Assembly (NCBI GenBank): GCA_003563255.1
Contig: PWSL01000492.1
Span: 1-14,405 of the forward strand
Direction: 5' to 3'
Length of the DNA stretch: 14,405 nt
Origin: Desulfonatronospira sp.
Lineage (GTDB): Bacteria; Desulfobacterota; Desulfovibrionia; Desulfovibrionales; Desulfonatronovibrionaceae
The position numbers were made by a program, and so were the translations under genes. Below are positions 1 through 6,900 of the stretch, piece by piece. How positions within the stretch are numbered: the stretch's first letter is position 1; the number at the start of each line of letters is the position of its first letter. The notes beneath the pieces were generated by a model. That model was not told where the DNA came from. It ran no database searches and saw only the letters and a list, made by a program, of their open reading frames with translations.

Positions 1-582
1 AAACTGCACAGCCTGACCAAAGGAGACCGTATAGGGGTGCGTGCCCCCCTGGGCAACTGTTTTCCCTATGAGTCCATGAAGGGCAAGGATATCTTGATAG
101 TAGGCGGAGGTATAGGCATGGCCCCTTTGCGCACCCTGCTTCTGTTCATGCTGGACAACCGCGACGACTACGGCCGGATTCAGCTCCTTTACGGGGCGCG
201 CAGCCCCCGGGACATGGCTTTCAGTTACGAGCTGCCGGACTGGCTGGAGAGAAAGGACCTGGAAACGGTGCTGACCATCGACAACGAGGCCGAGGGCTGG
301 GAACACCGGGTGGGACTTATTCCCAACGTACTCCTGGAAATGGCTCCCACGCCACACAATGCCATAGCTGTGACCTGCGGTCCGCCCATAATGATCAAGT
401 TTACCCTGCAGGCCCTGAAAAAGCTGGGCTTCGAGGACAACCAGATAATCACCACCCTGGAAAAGCGCATGAAATGCGGCATAGGACTTTGCGGCAGGTG
501 CAATATCGGCACCAGCTATGTATGCGTGGACGGACCCGTGTTCAGCTACGAAGAGCTTCGGTCCCTGCCCAATGAGCTTTAG
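1..582 (+). CDS. FAD/NAD(P)-binding oxidoreductase, PyrK/sulfhydrogenase-gamma-like, 5'-truncated
   Basis: This is the C-terminal 193 residues of a flavoprotein electron-transfer subunit. The frame is open from base 1, so the true start lies upstream; the GTG at 37 is internal. Visible are the end of the FAD-binding beta barrel (GDRIGVRAPLGNCF, residues 9-21), the NAD(P)-binding Rossmann segment (ILIVGGGIGMAPLRTLL, 31-47), the CGPPIM motif (126-131) and a C-terminal [2Fe-2S] site with cysteines at about 159, 164, 167 and 175 (CGIGLCGRC). This architecture belongs to the family of the dihydroorotate dehydrogenase electron-transfer subunit, anaerobic sulfite reductase subunit B and the hydrogenase/Hdr-linked FlxB-type proteins. 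Such proteins move electrons between NAD(P)H and Fe-S partners. The AOR downstream makes an aldehyde-redox partner plausible, but which partner it serves is inferred. It ends 31 nt before the ferritin-like gene, so the two are probably cotranscribed. Confidence 0.88.
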   Translation, partial: KLHSLTKGDRIGVRAPLGNCFPYESMKGKDILIVGGGIGMAPLRTLLLFMLDNRDDYGRIQLLYGARSPRDMAFSYELPDWLERKDLETVLTIDNEAEGWEHRVGLIPNVLLEMAPTPHNAIAVTCGPPIMIKFTLQALKKLGFEDNQIITTLEKRMKCGIGLCGRCNIGTSYVCVDGPVFSYEELRSLPNEL

Positions 583-613
583 GCAAACAAATAATTGAAG
601 CAAGGAGAATAAG

Positions 614-1084
614 ATGGCCGGTTTTTTCAAGGCGGCGGAGATCGTCGAAGCAGCCGTAAATATTGAACAACAGGGGCAGGCTTTTTATACCAGAGCCGCA
701 GAAGCGGCCAAAAACCCGGATGCCAAGGATTTTTTTCTGTACTTCGCCAAGGAGGAATCCAGGCACGAGGAGATTTTCCTGAAATTCAAGGAGCGCCTGG
801 GCAAGGCCGAACTGCCTGCCTGGAGCAACAATGAGGAATACAGTCAATATCTGGCAGCACTGATAGATTCCCATTCCATTTTTTCTCCGGATCTGCAGAA
901 AAGGCTTGCTGATGCCCAGGATGAGAATGAAGCCATACGCCTGGCCATGGGCTTTGAGAAGGATACAATTCTTTTCTTTATGGAAATGCGGGAACTTGTC
1001 CCTGAATCCGAGAAAAAATTCGTAATGCAGTGCATAGACGAAGAACGCTCGCACCTGCGTAAGCTGGCCGGCATGTTGACTTAG
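614..1084 (+). CDS. ferritin-like/rubrerythrin-type diiron protein
   Basis: This 156-residue protein is all alpha-helical and carries the two-helix-pair pattern of the ferritin-like superfamily. Likely diiron ligands are E18 (in NIEQQGQAFY), E48 and H51 (EESRH), E115 (GFEKD), and E144 and H147 (DEERSH). It has no C-terminal rubredoxin domain with two CxxC pairs, so it is the short erythrin/YhjR-like form and not a full rubrerythrin. Members of this group detoxify peroxide or handle iron in anaerobes, but the exact reaction is not defined for this subfamily. The start is supported by AGGAG about 7 nt upstream of the ATG. It lies 31 nt after the flavoprotein gene and 155 nt before AOR; a role in protecting or servicing the oxygen-sensitive AOR is an inference from position only. 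Confidence 0.85.
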   Translation: MAGFFKAAEIVEAAVNIEQQGQAFYTRAAEAAKNPDAKDFFLYFAKEESRHEEIFLKFKERLGKAELPAWSNNEEYSQYLAALIDSHSIFSPDLQKRLADAQDENEAIRLAMGFEKDTILFFMEMRELVPESEKKFVMQCIDEERSHLRKLAGMLT

Positions 1085-1097
1085 ATGATTACAGGGA

Positions 1098-1127
1098 TTG
1101 ATCAGGACTGTAAAACAGATGCATAAT
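1098..1127 (+). promoter_or_regulatory. possible sigma70-type promoter upstream of AOR
   Basis: TTGATC (1098-1103) and CATAAT (1122-1127) are separated by 18 bp, matching the -35 and -10 consensus at 4/6 and 5/6 positions. The site lies in the 155-bp gap between the ferritin-like gene and AOR. A small palindrome, TAACGTTA (1135-1142), sits just downstream near the expected transcription start and could be an operator half. It suggests AOR can be transcribed apart from the two genes before it. This is pattern matching only. Confidence 0.35.
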
Positions 1128-1239
1128 GTTGGGTTAACGTTATGAAGAACCCGAGTTGCAGCTTGGTCGTTAATAAATTTTAATTTCTGCATAAACCGTC
1201 AACTGCATACAGACTCAACCCTTAGAAGGAGGTATTTTC

Positions 1240-2979
1240 ATGGACAAGATCTTGAGAATCAACGTGGGGGCCCCGGGCGGTCCCAAGGCCACTGAAGAAC
1301 CCATCGGCGACTATGCCGGAATGGGCGGACGCGGCATGACCACTTCTGTGGTCTACAAAGAGGTTCCCCCGGACTGCCATCCCCTGGGACCGGAGAACAA
1401 GCTGGTAATCGCCCCTGGTCTTATGAGCGGATCGGCGGCTTCTTCATCCGGACGTATGTCCGTTGGCTGCAAAAGTCCACTTTCCGGGACCATCAAGGAG
1501 TCCAACGCCGGCGGCACAGGGGCCCAGGCCCTGGCCAGGCTGGGATATGCCGCGGTCATCCTGGAAGGCGAACGCCAAGGAGATGACCTGTACAAAGTGG
1601 TCATCAACGACCAGGGCGTCACCCTGGAAAAGGCCAACGACCTGAAGATGCTGGCCAACTACGACCTCATCGAAAAGCTAAAGCCGGTGCACGGGGAGAA
1701 GGTTTCGGTCATCTCCATAGGTACTGCCGGGGAGATGCGCATGTCCAACTCTTCCATAGCCGTCACCGATCCTGAATTCAGGCCCACCAGGCATTGCGGC
1801 CGCGGCGGTGTAGGAGCTGTCATGGGCTCCAAGGGCATCAAGTGCATTGTTGTGGATGCTTCTGGTGCCAAGACCCGCAAGCCTGTCCGCCCGGACGAAT
1901 TCAAGGAATCCAACAAGAAGTTCGTTGAAGGCCTCAAGGGCCACGCAGTCACCGGACAGGGACTGCCTGCCTACGGCACCAACGTGCTCACCAATATCTT
2001 AAACGAGGCCGGCGGCTACCCTACTTACAACTTCAGGGAAGGCCGCTACAAGCACGCCCAGAACCTGTCCGGGGAACTGCAGGCCGAAAACATGAAGAAC
2101 CGCGAAGGCGGCCAGCCCACCCACGGCTGCCACCGGGGGTGCATTATCCAGTGCTCCGGTATATACACGGACAAGGACGGCAATTACATGTCCAAGCAGC
2201 CTGAATACGAGACCGTCTGGTCCCACGGCGGCAACTGCGGCATCGACGACCTGGATGCCATTGCCAGGCTGGACTACCTGGATGATCATTACGGCCTGGA
2301 CACCATCGAGATGGGCGTGACCATAGGTGTGGCCATGGAGGCAGGTGTGATTGAGTTCGGTGATGCCGAAGGGGCTATTAATCTGGTGCACGAAGTGGGC
2401 AAAGGCACACCCCTGGGGCGCATCCTGGGCGCCGGGGCCGCCACCACCGCCCGCTGCTTCGGCATGGAGCATGCTCCAGTGGTCAAGGGCCAGGCTTTGC
2501 CTGCCTATGACCCCCGCTCGGTCAAGGGCATCGGGGTGACCTATGCCACATCTACACAGGGGGCGGACCACACTGCCGGCTATGCAGTCACCGCCAATAT
2601 CCTCAAGGTAGGCGGAGACGTGGATCCTCTGCAGACCGGAGGCCAGGCCGAGCTGTCCCGCAACCTGCAGATAGCCACTGCAGCCCTGGATTCCACCGGG
2701 TTCTGCCTGTTCGTGGCCTTTGCCATCCTGGATCAGGGCGAGACATTTGAGGCCATGGTGCAGACCATCAATCATATGTACGGACTGGATATGACCGGTG
2801 ATGACGTAGTGGCCCTGGGCCAGAAGATCCTCAAGATGGAGAAGGAGTTCAACGAAAAGGCCGGGTTCGGTCCTGCACACGACCGTCTGCCCAGATACTT
2901 CTCCCGCGAGCCCCTTGCTCCGCATAACGTGGTCTTTGACGTGCCGGACAAAGAACTGGACAGTGTCTATAACTTCTAA
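1240..2979 (+). CDS. aor: tungsten/molybdenum-pterin aldehyde ferredoxin oxidoreductase
   Basis: This 579-residue enzyme of the AOR family interconverts aldehydes and carboxylic acids with ferredoxin or a similar carrier, using a bis-pterin tungsten (or molybdenum) cofactor and one [4Fe-4S] cluster; it is cytoplasmic. The N-terminal domain is seen in the AGGTGAQALARLGY region (from about 90) and the pterin-binding GRGGVGAVMGSK (187-198). The cluster cysteines are C297, C301 and C305 plus C489 in DSTGFC. Other family signatures are EYETVW and GNCGIDD (about 325-340), DPRSVKG (424-430) and GADHTAGY. The spacing CHRGCIIQC is Cx3Cx3C, whereas Pyrococcus AOR has Cx2Cx3C, which points to a different subfamily. 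AAGGAGG (1226-1232) lies 7 nt before the ATG and fixes the start. A strong terminator follows the stop. Substrate and metal cannot be read from the sequence. Confidence 0.95.
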   Translation: MDKILRINVGAPGGPKATEEPIGDYAGMGGRGMTTSVVYKEVPPDCHPLGPENKLVIAPGLMSGSAASSSGRMSVGCKSPLSGTIKESNAGGTGAQALARLGYAAVILEGERQGDDLYKVVINDQGVTLEKANDLKMLANYDLIEKLKPVHGEKVSVISIGTAGEMRMSNSSIAVTDPEFRPTRHCGRGGVGAVMGSKGIKCIVVDASGAKTRKPVRPDEFKESNKKFVEGLKGHAVTGQGLPAYGTNVLTNILNEAGGYPTYNFREGRYKHAQNLSGELQAENMKNREGGQPTHGCHRGCIIQCSGIYTDKDGNYMSKQPEYETVWSHGGNCGIDDLDAIARLDYLDDHYGLDTIEMGVTIGVAMEAGVIEFGDAEGAINLVHEVGKGTPLGRILGAGAATTARCFGMEHAPVVKGQALPAYDPRSVKGIGVTYATSTQGADHTAGYAVTANILKVGGDVDPLQTGGQAELSRNLQIATAALDSTGFCLFVAFAILDQGETFEAMVQTINHMYGLDMTGDDVVALGQKILKMEKEFNEKAGFGPAHDRLPRYFSREPLAPHNVVFDVPDKELDSVYNF

Positions 2980-3001
2980 TCAGTATTGAAAAATACAAAT
3001 T

Positions 3002-3038
3002 AAAAAGAAGGAAGGCTCCAGGGCCTTCCTTCTTTTTT
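3002..3038 (+). terminator. strong intrinsic terminator after AOR
   Basis: A perfect 15-bp stem (3002-3016 with 3023-3037) encloses a 6-nt loop and ends in a run of six T (3033-3038). The A-rich left arm would also make it work on the opposite strand. It lies 22 nt after the AOR stop codon and only 12 nt before the next start codon at 3051. Confidence 0.9.
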
Positions 3039-3050
3039 CTGGAAAGAGCC

Positions 3051-3731
3051 ATGACTTATACAGCAAAGTACCCGGAACCTTATTACAGAGACATGTTAGG
3101 TCTGCCTGTGTTGATGCTTGAGCATGAGGCCCCGGAGCAGTTCAGCCTGCTGTTGCAGCAGGGTTTTTTCATGCCGGTGCCCAGGATCTGTTCCTTGAGG
3201 GAATTTCTTTGCGAACTGGTAGGGGTCTGCGGTGTTTACACCGAAAAGAGCCTGCAGACCATTTTCCTGGACGGATCAGCAGTAGATGACATTGATCAGG
3301 CCATGATCAGGCCCGGTTGCAGGCTGGCACTTTCTGCAGCCATGCCGGGTCTTGTGGGGGCCACCATGCGCCGGGACGGCTTTTTGAAGCGCATGCGCGA
3401 GGGTATTTCCCTGTCCAGTCGCCGGGAAGAGGGTTCGGATATACAGCAGGATGCCTCTTTTCGCATCCAGGTGCGCCTTTACAATGCTGTCGGCCGGGAC
3501 CTGGCCGGCCTTTTTCTGCACCACGGCATCATGGTATCTTCTCCGGACCTGGCAGAGTTTTTCAAGTCCAGGCCGGATAGCTTTTTCAGGCACTTGAGAA
3601 GTATCAGGTTTCAGGGCACAAGCCTTCCAGTCCAGCAGTCCGGGCTTGATTTCAGCTGCCTGCCTCAGGGGGATGTAGTCCTGCGGCTGGCCATGGAACT
3701 GGAAAATAGAAAACAACAGAGCCAGCTCTAA
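3051..3731 (+). CDS. unknown protein with ThiS/MoaD-like N-terminal half, AOR-linked
   Basis: I do not recognise this 226-residue protein by name. Residues 48-105 read like a beta-grasp domain of the ThiS/MoaD type: SLREFLCEL, a TIFLDG strand (70-75), VDDID, then a PGCRLALSAAMPGLVGA segment (88-104). In MoaD/ThiS the comparable end is a Gly-Gly tail after a 'GD.v.l..' strand; here the chain continues with TMRRDGF and a basic stretch (105-125). The C-terminal half (about 135-215) has alternating hydrophobic strands (FRIQVRLYNAV; DVVLRLAMELE) and no motif I know. There is no signal peptide or membrane segment. A GGAAAG (3041-3046) is the only ribosome-binding candidate for the ATG. Following an AOR, a role in pterin cofactor biosynthesis or sulfur handling is conceivable but not shown. 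Transcription must read through the terminator or start within AOR. Confidence 0.7.
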   Translation: MTYTAKYPEPYYRDMLGLPVLMLEHEAPEQFSLLLQQGFFMPVPRICSLREFLCELVGVCGVYTEKSLQTIFLDGSAVDDIDQAMIRPGCRLALSAAMPGLVGATMRRDGFLKRMREGISLSSRREEGSDIQQDASFRIQVRLYNAVGRDLAGLFLHHGIMVSSPDLAEFFKSRPDSFFRHLRSIRFQGTSLPVQQSGLDFSCLPQGDVVLRLAMELENRKQQSQL

Positions 3732-3806
3732 CGCGGACTGTGCCCGCACCCCAAGATAAAGAAGTGCTCGTATCCGACAATTGGGACAGTCCCCGCGACA
3801 ACACTT

Positions 3807-3840
3807 GTTCCCAGGCTCCAGCCTGGGAACACCATTTTTT
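3807..3840 (+). repeat. GTTCCCAGGCT palindrome, terminator-like on the plus strand
   Basis: Arms GTTCCCAGGCT (3807-3817) and AGCCTGGGAAC (3820-3830) pair perfectly around CC. Four bases later comes a run of six T (3835-3840), so the hairpin could end transcription of the unknown gene at 3051-3731. The same core recurs in a half-copy at 3869-3887 and in the 42-nt palindrome at 9712-9753, making it a dispersed repeat family in this genome. Confidence 0.7.
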
Positions 3841-3887
3841 GTGGCTCCAGCCACATTTTGAAGAAGCGGCTGGAGCCTGGGAACGAG
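3840..3887. repeat. second palindrome and half-copy of the GTTCCCAGGCT repeat
   Basis: TGTGGCT and AGCCACA pair around CC at 3840-3855. From 3869 to 3887 follows GCTGGAGCCTGGGAACGAG, identical to the right half of the palindrome at 9712-9753. Together with 3807-3830 this looks like a decayed or nested tandem of the same repeat. Confidence 0.6.
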
Positions 3888-3952
3888 GGGTGTCAGTTAC
3901 TTATCGGTTCGGTCCCGGCCCCCCCGGGTGAGACGCTTACAAATCCCAGGTT

Positions 3953-6900
3953 CTACTCCGGCTCGATTTTTTTTTCGATCTCCGCTCTGCACAGCTCAAA
4001 CTGTCTTTCCAGTTCAGGCACAAGGCCTTCAATTGCATCAAAATCTCCTGCATTTGCAAGGCTTTCCATCTTTCCGGCTGTCTCGCATATGGCCATGCAC
4101 CCGGTATTGGCTGAATTGCCCTTGAGGGAGTGGGCCGTTCGAGCTGCTTTCCGGGCATCTTTGCCTTCCAGGGCCTTTTTGAGCTCTTCAATTTTGGAGG
4201 GAACATCCTGAAGGTACATGGCTGCGATCTCCCTGGCCATTTCGTGGTCGTGATCCAGCCGGTACAACAAGGCCTGGTAGTCAAATTCACGCACTGAGGG
4301 GGGTGCATCCGCCAAGGTGCTGCAGGAGGCTTTACCCGCATCATGGACTGATTCAGTCTTATCTTCAAAATCCATTTTTTCCAGCCAGTTGCCAAGCACC
4401 CCGGCAAGCTCCTGCGGGTTTATAGGTTTGGCAACATAATCGTTCATGCCGGCCTCGATACACCTTTCCCTGTCCCGGTGCATCGCCCCGGCGGTCATGG
4501 CGACAATAGGAACGAAAAACGATGAATGATGAGCGATTAGTGCCGGTATTCCTGAATTGAGAGATTCCTTGAGGTCCTGCTGTTTAATATCTTCTTCAGC
4601 CTGCTTCATGCTCCAAGCCTCATGCTCCATGCCTCTTATCCTTTGAGTGGCTTCCAGTCCGTCCATCTCCGGCATCTGCACATCCATCAGGACCAGGTCA
4701 TAGGCCCTGGCCTGCAGTGCCTCTACAGCTTTAAGGCCGTTATCCACAATATCAACGCTTAGTCCCAGTTTTTTCAATAACCCTGCAGCCACCAGCTGGT
4801 TGACCGGATTGTCCTCTGCTACCAGCACATGTCCCTTGAACCTGTCAGGCACGGCCTGCTCTCTTTTGATCTCCCGGGCCAGGTGCCTTGTGATGATGGG
4901 ACGACTGGTGTCCTTACCGGCAACAGCAAGAACAGTCACCAGTGTGTCATAAAGCTCGGACTGACGCACCGGCTTGTTCAGATAGGCGTCAAAGCCCAGT
5001 CTTTCAAAAGCCCCGGCATCGCCCGGACGCCCCAGGGAAGTAAGCATGACCAGGGGCAACCCCCTGAACCGGTCGCTGCTCCTGATATTCCGGCCCAGCT
5101 CTTCTCCGTCCATTCCGGGCATATGCATATCCAGAATGGCCATAGCAAAGCAGTTTTCACTGTCACATATCCGGTCCAGAATACGCAGGGCCTCGTGGCC
5201 CTCTCCGGCCTGCTCCACCCGGGCTCCCCAGGCCTCAAGCTGTTGTTTGAGGATTTCACGGTTGGTCTTATTGTCATCCACTATAAGTATATGCTTCCCC
5301 TGCAGGTCTCCAGACAATGCAGAGTGGTAAGCTTCTGTGGTATTTTGCCGGACAAACCGGGCTGTAAACCAGAACTCTGATCCATGTCCGCAGGTGCTGT
5401 TGATGCCCATTTCACCGCCCATCAGCTCGACCAGTTGCCTGGAAATGGCCAGTCCCAGCCCGGTACCCCCGAACTTGCGGGTGGTGGAGGTGTCCACCTG
5501 GGTGAACTTGTCAAAAAGCAGACCGACCTTGTCCTGGGGAATGCCGATTCCTGTGTCGCGGACCGTGAAAAGCAGTGTGCTCATTTGTGGTTTGTGACCG
5601 GTGATCAGTGCTGGATCATGGCCGGCCTTTTGAGATCCGCTTTCGGCTTGCCGCTTACCGCTCTCCCCTTGATCAATCCCAGCATTTATTGCCGTCATCT
5701 GCACCCTGACCACCACTTCTCCCTGCTCGGTAAACTTGATGGCATTGCCCACCAGGTTGGTTAATATCTGGCGAAGCCGTCCCGGGTCGCCCTGAAGCAG
5801 GGCAGGCACATCCGGATCAGGCAGGCAAATAAGCTCCAGACCCTTTTCGTGTGCCCTTACAGCCATGATGGAGGCAAAGTCCTCGAGCAGATAATGCAGG
5901 TTGAAGTTCACGTTTTCCAGCTCCAGCCGGCCGGCCTCGATTTTTGAAAAATCCAGGATATCGTTGATCAAAGCCAGCAGGGCCTCTCCGCTGCTCTGGA
6001 TGGACTCGGCCAGGCTGCGCTGCTCCGGACCAAGCTCGGTATCCAGCAGCAAATCGGTCATTCCGATGACCCCGTTCATAGGGGTGCGGATCTCATGACT
6101 CATATTGGCCAGGAATTCCGACTTGGCACGGGTGGCCTCCTCGGCCTTTTCCCTGGCTTTATCCAGGTCCAGTTGAGAATTTTTGAGCTCAGTGATATCC
6201 ATTATATGCCCGGCGACTTTAGTGATACTGCCGGACTCATACACCGGCTGCGCTGCTGTGCGCAGCCATAATCTGCGCCCCGTGGCTGTGACAAAGGGGA
6301 ATTCAAGATCATAGGACACGCCTTTTTCTGCACAATCCTTGAATGCTGAAATAATTACAGGTCTGTCATCCTTATAGTAGCATGCAAGACTGCTTTGCAG
6401 CAACACCTTGGAATCATTTATATAATGGTCCGGATCAAAATCATGAATCAGATAGGTGCCTCTTGTCCAGATCATGGCCTGAGAGTCAATATCCCATTCC
6501 CATCCACCAACCTTGGCCATTTTTTCCGTAGACGCGAGAATTTCCTGCTGCTTTTGCAGTTCCTCTTCCATACGTTTTTTTTCGGTAATATCGGTCACCA
6601 GGGCGAAAGAGCCAATGAATTCACCCTGTTTGAACATCGGTGTGGAAGAAACAGTCGTCCAGACAGTTGAGCCGTTCCTGTGAAGCAACCTCAGTTCATA
6701 TTTTCCGTCTTTTCCAAGCTTACGTTCTTCCCATATTTCCGAAAATTTATCCAGGTCCTCGGGATGGATAAAATCCCAGACACTCTGCAAAATAATTTCC
6801 AGGGGGAGGTAGCCGAGCATCTCCGCCATAGTACTGTTCAAATAGATTATACGGCCGTTTTTATCCAGCATTCTTATGCCTTCATTGGCATTCTCAACGA

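Larger units (their letters stand above)
3732..3952. other. convergent intergenic region with several short palindromes
   Basis: No gene is supported between the converging unknown gene and the large kinase. The stretch holds a degenerate inverted pair (CGCGGACTGTGCCC at 3733 and GGGACAGTCCCCGCG at about 3783-3797), related to the GGGGACAGTC element at 9415-9521. Further on are the palindromes at 3807-3830 and 3840-3855 and a half-copy at 3869-3887, which are listed separately. Confidence 0.6.

Noticed and set aside
542..1192. Minus-strand open frame opposite the ferritin-like gene
   Set aside because: The opposite strand encodes a protein with intact diiron ligands and a good ribosome-binding site; this frame has none of these.
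1999..2925. Long minus-strand open frame of 308 codons opposite AOR
   Set aside because: It is a shadow of a clearly real, GC-rich gene on the other strand and shows no recognisable motif.
3807..3887. Insertion sequence or integron attachment site
   Set aside because: There is no transposase or integrase and no target duplication that I can see; the short palindromes fit a dispersed repeat family better.
3740..4211. Plus-strand open frames at the kinase 3' end
   Set aside because: They run through palindromic repeats into the antisense of the Hpt domain; no domain or start signal supports them.
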